A stretch of DNA of 64,000 bases from Streptomyces althioticus (GCA_014649355.1 BMSW01000006.1:124001-188000); one strand, 5' to 3'. Counted from the first letter of the stretch, positions 17,836-27,651 are shown. Made by a program: numbers and translations. Notes: generated by a model not told the origin, from the letters alone.

Positions 17836-18107
17836 GAGGGTTCAACATAGCCCAACCCCTCGCCCCACCAGCGCGGTCGGCGACGGGGACCGGCCACGGA
17901 ACGCGACCGCCGGTGACCGGCAGGCCACCGCCCGGAAACCGCCCGTGAAGCGCCCGGAGCGGATCGCCCCGACTCACGGGGGATATCCGCGCCCGCTCAG
18001 GGAACCCGGCGTCTCAGCGCCGCACGGCGACACCGTGCCCCCACGGATCGTCGCCGCGGCCGCGCAGCGACATCGCAACCCCCCGCAAGACGAGGAGCAC
18101 CGCGGAC

Positions 18108-18269
18108 ATGACCGTCCCCGAGGAGAACCGGCCGAAGACGCACGACACCGACGAGACCCTCGAGTCGCGGCGCGAGGGTGACGCGCAGGCGCAGGGCGGC
18201 ACCGGCCGGACCATGCGCGAGGCGCTGGAGGAGGCCGAGATCAAGCCCGACGACTACGAGGAGCGGTAG
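18108..18269 (+). CDS. 53-residue acidic hydrophilic protein
   Basis: A short gene with GAGGAG 9-10 nt before ATG 18108. The product is rich in Glu, Asp, Arg and Gln, has no Cys and no hydrophobic segment, and ends in EALEEAEIKPDDYEER. It is probably partly disordered with one C-terminal helix. I do not recognise a family. It is monocistronic and followed at once by a long terminator hairpin, which supports a real transcript. Confidence 0.65.
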   Translation: MTVPEENRPKTHDTDETLESRREGDAQAQGGTGRTMREALEEAEIKPDDYEER

Positions 18270-18280
18270 GACCTGACCTT

Positions 18281-18325
18281 CGGACCACGCCGCGGGGCCG
18301 TTTCCCGGCCGCGCGGCCTGGTCCG
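18281..18325 (+). terminator. Long hairpin terminator
   Basis: Arms 18281-18300 and 18306-18325 pair over 20 positions with two mismatches and a 5-nt loop, 11 nt after the stop of the small acidic protein. Confidence 0.75.
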
Positions 18326-18389
18326 AACGTCATGCCCGCCGCACCACCCGCCCACGTCCCGACGCGACCGCATTTCGGCAGGTGACAGC

Positions 18390-18803
18390 ATGAGCGCACT
18401 CAGCGCGCTGGAAACGGCACTGGAGAACCGATGGGATGCCCTCCGGGCGCGGATGTCCGGGCGTGATCCGCTCGAACTCGTCGACGCCCTGCGGCGCGAG
18501 TGCGACAGCAACGCGGTGGTGTGCCACGCGGGAAGGGTGATGGTCCCCAACGCCTACGACGTCGAACTGTCCGCTCCCGTGCACGAGGAGCTGACCCGGC
18601 GCGGCGACAGCGTGGGCCAGGTGCTCACCGACCGGCTGGCCCGGCACGCGGCGCGCAACGGCTACGAGTGGGCGGGCCCGCTCACCGTGCACGTCCGCCG
18701 CTCCGCCGAGGTTCCCAACGGCCGTTACCGCGTGGCCAGTACGGTGATGCGGCACGTGAGCGCGGTCGGCTTCCGGCGCGCGGCCCAGCCGGTCGACGGC
18801 TGA
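18390..18803 (+). CDS. Stand-alone DUF3662 (FhaA N-terminal) domain protein
   Basis: A 137-residue protein covering just the DUF3662 domain found at the N-terminus of FhaA, which there precedes an FHA domain and helps control cell-wall synthesis. Diagnostic segments are GRVMVPNAYDVELS and GPLTVHVRRSAEVPNGRYRV. The FHA phospho-Thr-binding domain and its linker are missing, and the gene is not in the usual pknAB-pstP-rodA-pbpA cluster. AGGTGA lies 4-5 nt before ATG 18390. Role: perhaps a competitor or partner in cell-wall signalling (inference). Confidence 0.8.
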   Translation: MSALSALETALENRWDALRARMSGRDPLELVDALRRECDSNAVVCHAGRVMVPNAYDVELSAPVHEELTRRGDSVGQVLTDRLARHAARNGYEWAGPLTVHVRRSAEVPNGRYRVASTVMRHVSAVGFRRAAQPVDG

Positions 18804-18946
18804 CGAACGAGCGCGCATCGGTGCGGCCCGCCCACCTCCGGTGGGGGTGACCGAGTGCTCGCACCGGCGCGTCCCGGCGTGCGTCACCGTGTCGAACCCA
18901 GCAAGTGCCTTACAGCTGCCGTCAGTTGCATCCGGTCGACGCGCCG

Positions 18947-19594
18947 TCAGCCCAGTTCCTCCACCGGCACCACCAGGTCCGCGCGGTCACGGGTCGCCGC
19001 CACCAGGGCCGCGTTGCGCTCGTCGGAGCGCTCCACCCAGGCGACCGCCTCCTCGCGCGACTTGCCGAACCGTTCGTGACGGGCGATCAGCCGCCGCACC
19101 CGCCGCTCCTCGTCCGCCGCGCAGAACCACACCTCGTCCAGCAGCGGACGCACCCGCGCCCACGCCCCGGTGCCGAGCAGCAGGTAGTTGCCCTCCGTGA
19201 CCACCAGCCGCGCGGACGGCGGCACCGGGATCGCGCCGGCCACCGGCTGTTCCAGCTTCCGTTCGAAGGCGGGGGCGTACACCACCTCGCCCGCCTCGGA
19301 CCCGTCCCGCAGCCGCCGCAGCAGCGCCGCGTACCCGGCCGCGTCGAAGGTGTCCGGGGCGCCCTTGCGGTCCCGGCGGCCCAGCCGCTCCAGCTCGGCG
19401 TCGGCCAGGTGGAAGCCGTCCATCGGTACGTACGCCACCCACGGCTCGCCCGTGCCGTTCAGTTCGTGCACCAGGCGTTCCGCCAGCGTGGACTTGCCCG
19501 CGCCGGGGCTTCCGGCGATGCCGAGGAGCGCGCGCCGCCCGTCCCGGGACAGGGAGCGGGCGCGGCGGAGGAGATCGTCGAAGGTCAGCGCCAC
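18947..19594 (-). CDS. P-loop nucleoside/nucleotide kinase family protein
   Basis: A 215-residue kinase of the uridine kinase/phosphoribulokinase-like group. It has Walker [10 protein letters not shown] (near residue 28), the substrate-binding [47 protein letters not shown] and a lid segment [12 protein letters not shown]. This is the pattern of the actinobacterial 'nucleoside/nucleotide kinase' proteins often placed near sugar genes. I chose GTG 19594 as start; the longer reading would add non-conserved residues. It is divergent from the sugar-phosphate mutase at 19687, so a sugar substrate is possible. Confidence 0.82.
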   Translation of the reverse strand: MALTFDDLLRRARSLSRDGRRALLGIAGSPGAGKSTLAERLVHELNGTGEPWVAYVPMDGFHLADAELERLGRRDRKGAPDTFDAAGYAALLRRLRDGSEAGEVVYAPAFERKLEQPVAGAIPVPPSARLVVTEGNYLLLGTGAWARVRPLLDEVWFCAADEERRVRRLIARHERFGKSREEAVAWVERSDERNAALVAATRDRADLVVPVEELG

Positions 19595-19686
19595 ACAGCA
19601 GAGTCTGTCACCCGGGAAGCCGCACCCCGCCACCCGTGTGGCCCGCGCCACTCACTGTCCCGGCCCGTACGGGGAACCGTGACGGT

Positions 19687-20424
19687 ATGACGGATCTGGG
19701 TCTGCCCGAAGACATCGAGGCGTGCCTCTTCGACCTCGACGGCGTGGTCACGAGGACGGCCGTGGTGCACGCCGCCGCCTGGAAGGAGATGTTCGACGCC
19801 TTCCTGCGCGAGCGGGACGGCGAAGGCTTCGCGCCCTTCACCGCCGCCGACTACGACGCGTACGTGGACGGCAGGCCACGCGCCGACGGGGTGCGCACCT
19901 TCCTCGCCTCCCGGGGCGTCGAGCTGCCCGAGGGCGGCCCTGACGACCCGCCGGCCGCCGCCACCGTGCACGGGCTGGGCAACCGCAAGAACGAGCTGCT
20001 GCTCGCCAAGATCCGCACCGACGGCGTGAAGCCCTACGACAGCACCCTGACGTATCTGCACGCCGTCCGCGCCCGCGGTCTGCGCACCGCGGTCGTCTCC
20101 TCCAGCGCCAACTGCCGTGACGTGCTGCGCTCCATCGACGCCGAGGACCTCTTCGACGTACGGATCGACGGGGTGGTCGCCGCCGAGCGGGGCCTGCCGG
20201 GCAAGCCCGCGCCCGACACCTTCCTCGCCGCCGCCCGCGAACTGGGCGTGGAGCCCGCGCGGGCCGCCGTGTTCGAGGACGCGCTGGCCGGCATGGACGC
20301 CGGACGCGCCGGAAGGTTCGGGTACGTCGTCGGCGTGGACCGCGTCGGACAGGCCGACGCCCTGTACGCGCACGGCGCCGACACGGTCGTCACCGACCTG
20401 TCCGAGCTCGGGGGTGACGCGTGA
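19687..20424 (+). CDS. Beta-phosphoglucomutase-like HAD hydrolase
   Basis: A 245-residue HAD phosphomutase. The nucleophile/acid pair is D16 and D18 in CLFDLDGVV; the cap domain spans about 25-120; motif II is VVSSSANC, the lysine loop GKPAPDTFL, and the acidic motif [11 protein letters not shown]. Beta-PGM converts beta-glucose 1-phosphate to glucose 6-phosphate. The next gene, GH65, overlaps it by 4 bp (GTGA) and would make beta-glucose 1-phosphate, so the pair forms a disaccharide phosphorolysis route. Confidence 0.9.
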   Translation: MTDLGLPEDIEACLFDLDGVVTRTAVVHAAAWKEMFDAFLRERDGEGFAPFTAADYDAYVDGRPRADGVRTFLASRGVELPEGGPDDPPAAATVHGLGNRKNELLLAKIRTDGVKPYDSTLTYLHAVRARGLRTAVVSSSANCRDVLRSIDAEDLFDVRIDGVVAAERGLPGKPAPDTFLAAARELGVEPARAAVFEDALAGMDAGRAGRFGYVVGVDRVGQADALYAHGADTVVTDLSELGGDA

Positions 20425-22778
20425 CCCGCGGCGACCGCTGGTACGACATCGACGCCTGGACCGTGCGCGAACGCGGCCTGGACCTGGAGCGGCTGCCGCA
20501 GAGCGAGTCGGTGTTCGCCCTGTCCAACGGCCACGTCGGCTGGCGCGGCAACCTCGACGAGGGCGAACCCCACGGCCTGCCCGGCTCCTACCTCAACGGC
20601 GTCCACGAACTCCACCCCCTGCCCTACGCGGAGGCGGGCTACGGCTACCCCGAGTCCGGGCAGACCGTCATCGACGTCACCAACGGCAAGGTGATCCGGC
20701 TCCTCGTCGACGACGAGCCGTTCGACCTGCGCTACGGGCGGCTCGTCCACCACGAGCGCACCCTCGACCTGCGCCGGGGCGTCCTGACCCGGATTTGCGA
20801 GTGGACCTCGCCGGCCGGCTCCACCGTCCGGGTGCGCTCCACCCGCCTGGTGTCCCTCACCCAGCGGGCCGTCGCCGCCGTCGCCTACGAGGTGGAGCCC
20901 GTCGACCGCCGCACCCGGGTGGTGGTGCAGTCCGAACTCGTTTCCAACGAGTCCCTGCCGGGACCCGACGGCGACCCGCGCGCCGCCCGCGCGCTGCGCT
21001 CCCCGCTGGAGCACGAGGAGGACTCCGCCCAGGGCGGCCGGCTGCGCCTGGTGCACCGCACCCGGCACAGCGGTCTGCGGGTCGCCGTCGCAGCCGACCA
21101 CGTCGTCGACGGGCCCGGACGGACCGTCACCGACAGCGAGAGCGACGTCGACACGGCCCGGCTGACCGTCACCTCCGTGCTGGAGCCGGGCGAGCGGCTG
21201 CGGGTGGAGAAGTTCGTCGCCCACGGCTGGTCCGGCGTCCGTTCCCGGCCCGCGATGAGCGACCAGGTGGAGGCGGCGTTGGCGGCCGCGGCCCACAGCG
21301 GCTGGCAGGGCCTCCTCGACGAACAGCGCGACTACCTGGACGCCTTCTGGAGCCGCGCCGACGTGGAGGTCGACGGCGACGAGGAGATCCAGCAGGCCGT
21401 GCGCTTCGCCCTGTTCCACGTCCTCCAGGCGGGCGCCCGCGCCGAGCGGCGCGCGATACCCGCCAAGGGCCTCACCGGCTCCGGCTACGACGGGCACGCC
21501 TTCTGGGACACCGAGGTGTTCGTGCTGCCCCTGCTGATCTGCACGGTGCCGCAGGCCGCCGCCGAGGCGCTGCGCTGGCGGCAGAGCACCCTGCCGGTCG
21601 CCCGCGAGCGCGCCGCCCAGCTCGGTCTGCGCGGCGCCGCGTTCCCCTGGCGCACCGTCGAGGGCCCGGAGGGCTCCGCGTACTGGCCGGCCGGCACCGC
21701 CGCCTTCCACGTCAACGCGGGCATCGCCGACGCCGTCGTGCGGTACGTCCAGGCCACCGGCGACGAGCGTTTCGAACGCGACACGGGCGTGGAGCTGCTG
21801 GTGGAGACCGCCCGGCTGTGGCGCTCCCTGGGCCACCACGACGACCGGGGCGTCTTCCACATCGACGGGGTCACCGGACCGGACGAGTACAGCGCCGTCG
21901 CCGACGACAACACGTACACCAACCTCATGGCCCGCGCGAACCTGCTCGCCGCCGCCGACGTGTGCAAGCGCCACCCCGACCGGGCGGCCGGGCTGGGCGT
22001 CGACGAGGAGGAGAGCGCGAGCTGGCGGGACGCCGCCGAGGCGGTGCACCTGCCGTACAACGAGGAGCTCGGCGTGCACGAGCAGCACGCGGGCTTCACC
22101 CGCCATCAGCGCTGGGACTTCGCGGGCACCCGCGCCGACCACCACCCGCTGATGCTGAACTTCCCGTACTTCGACCTCTACCGCAAACAGGTGATCAAAC
22201 AAGCCGATCTGGTGCTCGCGATGCACACCCGCGCCGACTGGTTCGAGGAGCGCCACGACGAGGAGCAGATCGCCCGCAACTTCGCCTACTACGAGCCGCT
22301 GACCGTCCGAGACTCCTCCCTGTCCGCCTGCGTCCAGGCCGTGATGGCGGCCCGCACGGGACACCTGGACCTGGCGTACGCGTACACCGCCGAGGCCGCG
22401 CTGATGGATCTCGCGGACCTGGAGCACAACACCCGCGACGGACTCCACATCGCCTCCCTGGCCGGGGCGTGGACCGCGCTGGTCGCCGGGTTCGGCGGCA
22501 TGCGCTGGGACGACGACGGCCTCCGCTTCGCACCCCGGCTGCCGCCCGGACTGCGCCGGCTCGCCTTCACCGTCGGCCACCGCGACCGGTGCCTGCACGT
22601 GGAGATCACCTCCGAGCGCACCACGTACCGGCTGCGCTCCGGACCGCCGCTGACTCTCCGTCACCACGGCAAGGAGCTGACCGTCGGCGTGGACGCCCCG
22701 GCGGAGGGCCGGGTGCCGGTGCCCGCCCCGCGACGGTCACCCGAACAGCCCCCGCACCGCCGCCCCCGGCCGCGCTGA
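20421..22778 (+). CDS. GH65 disaccharide phosphorylase (maltose/trehalose/kojibiose type)
   Basis: A 785-residue GH65 enzyme. An N-terminal beta-sandwich domain (about 1-270) is followed by the (alpha/alpha)6 barrel with the general acid E489 in [18 protein letters not shown] upstream and KQADLVLAM downstream, and a C-terminal beta-domain. Members phosphorolyse trehalose, maltose, kojibiose or nigerose to beta-glucose 1-phosphate; a few are hydrolases. Coupling to beta-PGM favours the phosphorylase. Which disaccharide is used cannot be read reliably. Confidence 0.9.
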   Translation: MTRGDRWYDIDAWTVRERGLDLERLPQSESVFALSNGHVGWRGNLDEGEPHGLPGSYLNGVHELHPLPYAEAGYGYPESGQTVIDVTNGKVIRLLVDDEPFDLRYGRLVHHERTLDLRRGVLTRICEWTSPAGSTVRVRSTRLVSLTQRAVAAVAYEVEPVDRRTRVVVQSELVSNESLPGPDGDPRAARALRSPLEHEEDSAQGGRLRLVHRTRHSGLRVAVAADHVVDGPGRTVTDSESDVDTARLTVTSVLEPGERLRVEKFVAHGWSGVRSRPAMSDQVEAALAAAAHSGWQGLLDEQRDYLDAFWSRADVEVDGDEEIQQAVRFALFHVLQAGARAERRAIPAKGLTGSGYDGHAFWDTEVFVLPLLICTVPQAAAEALRWRQSTLPVARERAAQLGLRGAAFPWRTVEGPEGSAYWPAGTAAFHVNAGIADAVVRYVQATGDERFERDTGVELLVETARLWRSLGHHDDRGVFHIDGVTGPDEYSAVADDNTYTNLMARANLLAAADVCKRHPDRAAGLGVDEEESASWRDAAEAVHLPYNEELGVHEQHAGFTRHQRWDFAGTRADHHPLMLNFPYFDLYRKQVIKQADLVLAMHTRADWFEERHDEEQIARNFAYYEPLTVRDSSLSACVQAVMAARTGHLDLAYAYTAEAALMDLADLEHNTRDGLHIASLAGAWTALVAGFGGMRWDDDGLRFAPRLPPGLRRLAFTVGHRDRCLHVEITSERTTYRLRSGPPLTLRHHGKELTVGVDAPAEGRVPVPAPRRSPEQPPHRRPRPR

Positions 22779-22938
22779 CGAAACGTTCAGACGATTTTCG
22801 GCCGTGTACCGCCTGCGCGGCCGACCGGCCCGGGTTAGCTTTGGCCGTGATCCCCGCATATCCGTCTTCCTCAAGACGTGGGGCCCATGGGGCCCATGAC
22901 GGGAAACGGCACGAACCGGCGGCAGCGAAGGACGGACG

Positions 22939-24435
22939 ATGACCCACGGCGCCGGCGCCCCGCCGACCGTCACCCGGCGGGGCGAGGAACGCCCACGTCC
23001 CGCCGGCCTGAAGACGGCAGCCCATGACGCGCGGCCGCTCGCGGCGCTCGCCGTCGTCTTCACCCTGGCCCAACTCGTCCTGATCCGGCCGACGTTGGGC
23101 CTGGGGTGGGACGAGATCGTCTACACCAGCCAGGTCACCACCCACCACCCGGCCGCCTTCTTCAGCGCTCCCCGCTCCCGCGGCGTCTCCCTGCTGGTCG
23201 CGCCCGTCGCGTCCTGGTCGGACTCCACCGTGCTGCTGCGGATCTACCTCGCGCTGCTCTCCGGACTAGGCCTGTACCTCGCCCTGCGCGTCTGGCGCGG
23301 CCTGTTCCGCACCCGTGTGCTGGTCGTCGCCGGCGCCTTCTTCGCCTCCCTGTGGATGACCCTCTTCTACGGCCCCCAGGCCATGCCCAACTACTGGGTG
23401 GCCGTCGGCGCGCTGATCGCCGTGGGGGCCTTCCTGCGCCACCGCGAGGACCCCTCCTCCGCGGGCATGCTGTGGGCCGTCGTCGCGGGAGCCGCGCTCA
23501 TGGCGTGGATGCGGCCCACCGACGCCGTGTACGTCACGATCCCGCTGCTGGTCCTCGCGGCGGTCCGGCGACGCCCCCGCCTCCTGGCGGCCGTGGTGGG
23601 CGGACTGCTGGCCGGCGGGGTGCCCTGGGTGATCGAGGCGTACGCGTCGTACGGCGGCCTCTCCGAGCGACTCGCCGAGGCGTCCCGCATCCAGGGCGGA
23701 CTCGGCCTCCACATGGCCGTCGACGACCAGCTCCGCAGTCTCGGCGGACGCGCCCTGTGCCGCCCGTGCACCGGGGAGATGCCCCACCCGGTGATCACCC
23801 TGTGGTGGTTCGTGCTGCCGGTGCTCGCCGTGCTCGGCCTGGTCGTCGCCGTACGGGCCGGCCGCGCCCTGCGCACCGCCGTGCCGCTGGCCTGCGCCGT
23901 CACCGCCGCGCTGCCGTACCTCTTCACCATCGCCTACGCGGCGCCACGCTTCCTCCAGCCCGCCTACGCGCTGCTCGCGATCCCCGTCGCCGACGCCCTG
24001 TGGCACCTGGTCACGGCACCGCGCGGCCGGTGGCGGACGGTGCTGCGGACGGTGGTCGCGGTGGGCCTCGCGGGCCACCTGGTGGTGCAGGTGACCGTGG
24101 CGGTGCACACCGCCGACCGCTCCGCCGCGAGCCGCGAGGACTGGGCGCGCACCGCCGAGGGACTGCACCGGCTCGGCGTCACCCCGCCCTGCCTGATCAC
24201 CGGCCACGAGTCCATCCCCATCGGCTACTACACGGGCTGCTCCTCCGGCGCGACCGCCGGGAACAACGAGAACATGACGGCCGAGGAGATCCGGCGCACC
24301 GCCGGACGCGTCCCGGTCGCCGAGATCACCCGCGTCGGCAGCAGACCCAACGCCTACGCGCGGACCTGGCCCGTCCACCGCGTCGAGGACTACGACATCC
24401 GCCTCGCGCCCGCCCCGGACGCGCCACGGGAGTGA
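22939..24435 (+). CDS. ArnT/GT39-like polytopic membrane protein
   Basis: A 498-residue integral membrane protein with about 9-10 helices. The first extracytoplasmic loop contains GLGWDEIVYTSQV, where the WDE acidic pair resembles the catalytic loop of GT-C glycosyltransferases (ArnT, PMT). The C-terminal region after the last helix (from about 395) is soluble and has two Cys residues (PPCLITGH and YYTGCSSG). It is probably a lipid-linked sugar transferase, but no partner genes are adjacent. The upstream 160 bp contains a small tandem GGGGCCCAT duplication at 22881-22898. Confidence 0.7.
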   Translation: MTHGAGAPPTVTRRGEERPRPAGLKTAAHDARPLAALAVVFTLAQLVLIRPTLGLGWDEIVYTSQVTTHHPAAFFSAPRSRGVSLLVAPVASWSDSTVLLRIYLALLSGLGLYLALRVWRGLFRTRVLVVAGAFFASLWMTLFYGPQAMPNYWVAVGALIAVGAFLRHREDPSSAGMLWAVVAGAALMAWMRPTDAVYVTIPLLVLAAVRRRPRLLAAVVGGLLAGGVPWVIEAYASYGGLSERLAEASRIQGGLGLHMAVDDQLRSLGGRALCRPCTGEMPHPVITLWWFVLPVLAVLGLVVAVRAGRALRTAVPLACAVTAALPYLFTIAYAAPRFLQPAYALLAIPVADALWHLVTAPRGRWRTVLRTVVAVGLAGHLVVQVTVAVHTADRSAASREDWARTAEGLHRLGVTPPCLITGHESIPIGYYTGCSSGATAGNNENMTAEEIRRTAGRVPVAEITRVGSRPNAYARTWPVHRVEDYDIRLAPAPDAPRE

Positions 24436-24551
24436 GATCCGGCGCTTTTCCTGCGGGTCCGGCAGCTCACGGGGTTAGAGACCGCCTCACGGGAAACGCG
24501 GACCGGACACCGGGTCGGCGCGAGCCGACGCAGCACGACAGGGAGGACGCC

Positions 24552-25031
24552 ATGGGCTCCGAACCGATGGGGGACGACGTCTACCAGCCCACCGGGACCA
24601 ACGAGCAGCAGGAGGATGGCGCCCCGCTCGACATGCAGGACGCCCTCGACGAGCGGGACTACGACGACATGCTCGACGAGGGCTACTCACCGCCGGAGAA
24701 GGCGGTCGGCGTCACCAAGCACGGCGTCACCGCCGCCGAGCAGCACGACGGGGAGACGCTGGACGAACGGCTCTCGCAGGAGGTGCCGGACCCCTCCGCG
24801 GAGGCCGGCGACGGAGTGGGCGACCTGCAGGGCGGCGAGGGCGAGCCGGTCGACCCGGAGGCGGGCACCGCCCGCGCGGGACGCCTGGTCGCACCGGACG
24901 AGGGCGCGCACACCGACACCACCAAGGAATCCGTCGCCGACGACGTCGGCATCGACGGGGGCGCGGCGGGCGCGGAGGAGGCCGCCATGCACGTCGTGGA
25001 GGACGAGACGGAACTGCCCGAGGGCCGGTAG
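24552..25031 (+). CDS. DUF5709 family protein
   Basis: A 159-residue, very acidic, hydrophilic protein typical of actinobacterial DUF5709. The family segment DEGYSPPEKAVGVTKHGVTA is visible at about 40-59, followed by GETLDERLSQEVPD. Function is unknown; many such soluble acidic proteins are stress-induced, but no promoter signature here proves that. GGGAGG lies 6-7 nt before ATG 24552. A hairpin follows the gene. Confidence 0.85.
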   Translation: MGSEPMGDDVYQPTGTNEQQEDGAPLDMQDALDERDYDDMLDEGYSPPEKAVGVTKHGVTAAEQHDGETLDERLSQEVPDPSAEAGDGVGDLQGGEGEPVDPEAGTARAGRLVAPDEGAHTDTTKESVADDVGIDGGAAGAEEAAMHVVEDETELPEGR

Positions 25032-25410
25032 GCGCCTGAGACGAGTGGCACCCCTGGTGATTCCGGTTCGGTCTCGCGGCCGCCGGACCACCAGGGGGCC
25101 TTTCGTGTGCGCTGCCGCCGGGCACCGCCACCGGCACGGCACCGTGCTCCGGTGGCCGGCCGTCACGGAGTACCGCTCGCCGCTGACGGTCGGGGGACTG
25201 CCGGGCGGTCCGCCGACGGCCGCCGGTCCGGCGCCCGACGAGGGAGTGCCCGAAGTGAGGCCACCGGCGACGACGGCACCGCAGATCGGTGGTCGTCGCG
25301 ACGGACGGGCGCCAGGACAGTGCGGGCGAGGGTTCGGCGGTGGATCGGCGGAGCGTCGCACGCGTCGGTGTGTCCGGAGAACGGGCCGGTGTCGTCACCC
25401 CGCCTCGGCG
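25032..25410. other. 379-bp stretch without an intact gene
   Basis: After the DUF5709 stop there is a hairpin (CCCCTGGTG 25051-25059 pairing with 25089-25097) that may terminate the gene. The rest has no convincing gene. It is where the missing DNA-binding half of the TetR remnant at 25411 would be expected, but no frame shows a helix-turn-helix. Confidence 0.5.
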
Positions 25411-25815
25411 GTGAGCCAGCTGACGAACCGGATGGTCTGGCGCCGGCTGGCCAGGCGGCGCCCGAGGGCGGCGGCCACCCGGTTCATGCGGCCCGCGATG
25501 ACGCTGGGGGGCGGGTTCCTGCGGTCCAGGGCGGGGGCGCTGGAACTGTCCCGTCTCATCTTCGGGACGCCCTCGCTGCACGCCCGCTACATCGAGAAGC
25601 GCCTGCGCTGGCAGGCGGCACTCGTTCCGGCCGTCCAGGCGCGGCTGAAGAACACCACAGGTCCGGCGGCAGCCGACCCGCGTGCCAGGGCGATCATCGC
25701 GACGGTCTTCGCCTGTGCGGACACGGCGACCGAGCTGTGGGTCGAGCACGACGGACGGCTCGACCTGAAGGACCTGTACGACCAGTGCCTCGCGGCGGTG
25801 CGAAACCCCGGCTGA
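25411..25815 (+). pseudogene. TetR-family remnant: C-terminal ligand domain without HTH
   Basis: A 134-residue frame whose last 90 residues (LELSRLIFGTPSLHARYIEK to the end) match the C-terminal ligand-binding helices of TetR-family repressors: RxxLIFxTPxLxAR, DPRARAIIATVFACADTATELWV and a closing DLKDLYDQCLAAVR. The usual N-terminal 50 residues with the helix-turn-helix are missing and replaced by Arg-rich sequence. No HTH is visible in the 350 bp upstream in any frame. I read it as a decayed repressor; a functional ligand-binding protein is less likely. A long hairpin terminator follows. Confidence 0.6.
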
Positions 25816-25881
25816 GGCGGCCTCCGGACCCGCGCGCCGTTCCGCGTGAAGCGGCCGCGTGCCGGCGGGCAGCCGCACGAC

Positions 25882-25930
25882 GACGCCGTCGGGCCCGGTG
25901 CACAGTGCGTGCACCGGGCCCGACGGCGTC
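25882..25930. terminator. Perfect 22-bp-stem bidirectional terminator
   Basis: Arms 25882-25903 and 25909-25930 are perfectly complementary (GACGCCGTCGGGCC...), with a 5-nt loop, between convergent genes. It is the longest perfect stem in the window. Confidence 0.85.
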
Positions 25931-25956
25931 CCGCTGCCGAGGGAGCGACGCGGTGA

Positions 25957-26163
25957 CTACGGAAGGATCTTCTCCATCGCGGAGGGACCCTCTTCGGCCA
26001 GCTTCCGCCTGGCCCACTCGATGTTCTGCGGGGTGAGGTCCTTGCCGCTGGCGAGAACCAGGTCTTCCGGCGACACGTCGCTGCCGGTGCGGGTGTGGAG
26101 CAGGCTGTCCGGGGTGGCGCGGTCCTCGTTCTGCCGGGACGCGTCGGGCTGGGACGTCGACAT
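25957..26163 (-). CDS. 68-residue hypothetical protein
   Basis: A short hydrophilic protein with GAGGAG 7-8 nt before ATG 26163. The C-terminal half (SPEDLVLASGKDLTPQNIEW and ARRKLAEEGPSAMEKILP) looks like two amphipathic helices; the N-terminal half is Ser/Thr/Gln-rich. Similar small proteins are common in Streptomyces, but I know no function. It is convergent with the TetR remnant across the strong terminator. Confidence 0.65.
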   Translation of the reverse strand: MSTSQPDASRQNEDRATPDSLLHTRTGSDVSPEDLVLASGKDLTPQNIEWARRKLAEEGPSAMEKILP

Positions 26164-26267
26164 CTTCGGGCTCCTCGGGTCCGGATCGCTGGTACGGCCC
26201 GGCGCCGGGCGCCGGGTCCCCTACTCAGCCTTCACCGCGGAGGCCCGCCGTGCATCCGGAGCGCCCC

Positions 26268-26287
26268 GGCGCCCGCCGTCGGGCGCC
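26268..26287 (-). terminator. Hairpin after the GH64 gene
   Basis: GGCGCCCG/CGGGCGCC, 8-bp stem with a 4-nt loop, 77 nt beyond the GH64 stop on the minus strand. Confidence 0.5.
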
Positions 26288-26363
26288 CGAGGCCCCGGGT
26301 GCGGAGCCTCCCCGTGCATGCCGGGGTACCGTGCCCCGCCCCGGGGAAACCTGCTCCCCGCGC

Positions 26364-27569
26364 TCACTCGAAGGGCGTGAGCGTCAGCCGCAGGGCGGTG
26401 GGCGCCGTGTCCTGGATGTACGAGGCGAAGTCCGCCACGTCGTCGAAGGCGAAGCCGTACGCCCTGCCGTCCTCGGTGGCCGCGTGCATGGCCTTGGAGT
26501 AGTGGTTGGTCAGCTCGGTCAGGTAGAACTCCGCGGGGTCGGCGGTGGGCTGCTCGGGGTGGCTGAGCAGCGTCGAGCGGTTGAATCCCGCGCCGAGGAT
26601 CGCGGCGACCGGGCCGGTGGTGCCGTCGTTGGGCGCGGCCAGGGCGCCGTCGCAGAACAGCACGTCGCGGGTGGACGGCTTGTCGAACGCGACCTGCGCG
26701 GGCCCGTCGAAGGTGAACCGGTCCCCGCGCACCCGCCCGGTGAAGGTGCCGGCGTTGGTGGTGACCTTCAGGTCCCGGCCGGTGTAGGTGCTCCACACCT
26801 CGTCGATGTACGGGGCGAAGTAGTCCTCGGCGAACAGCCCGGCGTCCAGGCCGTGGCCGGGCGCGATGATCCGGGTGTCGTCCACCACCAGCCGGTCGAA
26901 TCCCTCGGCCCCCTTGACGGCGGCGAACGCGGCCGCGCGGCCCCCGGGGGTGACCGTGCCCGTGGTCTGGTCGTCGGCGCCGGTGAGGCGGATGCTCAGC
27001 GGCACGCTGAACATGTCGACCATGGTGGTGTTGCAGAAGAAGCCGGCCGAGTTGTACGTGAACTCCGCGCAGTCGTGCAGCACGCCGTAGTTCGGGTCCG
27101 AGGACACCCACCCGGCCGGGTACTGCAGCGCGGCGGCGCCGCTGCCGTCCGCGACGGCCTTGAACTTGAGCTTCTCGCCGAGCGCGACGTAGATGCGGCC
27201 GGACATGTAGGGCAGTGACAGCGTTGTCTCGTTGCCGGAGAGGCTGATCGCGTAGTCGGTGAAGCCGTCCTCGCCGTTGTCGGCCAGGTCGATGGGGGCG
27301 AGCGTGCCGTCGGGGGTGAGCCGTACCTGGCGGCCGTCGGCGTTGCCCACGACGTACAGGTGCACCGAGGCGTTGTCGAAGGAGCCGCTGTCGTTGACGA
27401 ACGTCAGCGGCAGCGAGGCGGCCGCCTTGGTGCCGGACCCGCCCTCACCGGACTGGTCGGCGAGGGCGTGGGGGGCGATCGCCGCGGCCGCGGGAAGCGC
27501 CACGGCGGCTCCGCCGAGGGCGAAGAGCAGCTTGCGGCGGCCGAGGGTGCGCTGGTGCCGAGGAGTCAT
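26364..27569 (-). CDS. Tat-exported GH64 beta-1,3-glucanase
   Basis: A 401-residue secreted glycoside hydrolase family 64 enzyme; GH64 members release laminaripentaose from beta-1,3-glucan of fungal walls. The N-terminus has a twin-arginine signal (GRRKLLFALGGAAVALPAAAA) with an Ala-rich cleavage site near residue 42. The catalytic region has the thaumatin-like and barrel segments LPLTFVNDSG, SGRIYVALGEKLKF, DPNYGVLHDCAEFTYN, VDMFSVPLSIRL and FAPYIDEVWSTY. ATG 27569 follows GGAG. Control is probably by the LacI-type palindrome at 27638-27651, i.e. induction by glucan breakdown products. Confidence 0.88.
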   Translation of the reverse strand: MTPRHQRTLGRRKLLFALGGAAVALPAAAAIAPHALADQSGEGGSGTKAAASLPLTFVNDSGSFDNASVHLYVVGNADGRQVRLTPDGTLAPIDLADNGEDGFTDYAISLSGNETTLSLPYMSGRIYVALGEKLKFKAVADGSGAAALQYPAGWVSSDPNYGVLHDCAEFTYNSAGFFCNTTMVDMFSVPLSIRLTGADDQTTGTVTPGGRAAAFAAVKGAEGFDRLVVDDTRIIAPGHGLDAGLFAEDYFAPYIDEVWSTYTGRDLKVTTNAGTFTGRVRGDRFTFDGPAQVAFDKPSTRDVLFCDGALAAPNDGTTGPVAAILGAGFNRSTLLSHPEQPTADPAEFYLTELTNHYSKAMHAATEDGRAYGFAFDDVADFASYIQDTAPTALRLTLTPFE

Positions 27570-27637
27570 GTGGGGGGTCTCCAGAGTGCTCGTGCGGTTG
27601 CGGTGGGGCACACCGGCCGACCGGACCGGGAGGCTAG

Positions 27638-27651
27638 TGAGAGCGCTCTCA
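27638..27651. promoter_or_regulatory. LacI-family (CebR/BglR-like) operator
   Basis: TGAGAGCGCTCTCA, a perfect 14-bp palindrome, starts 69 bp before the GH64 start codon. It matches the form of CebR/CelR operators (TGGGAGCGCTCCCA) that control cellulose and glucan genes in actinomycetes. The LacI regulator itself is not in the window. Confidence 0.75.

Noticed and set aside
22881..22898. Tandem GGGGCCCAT duplication upstream of the ArnT-like gene
   Set aside because: Only two 9-bp units; too short to claim a function.
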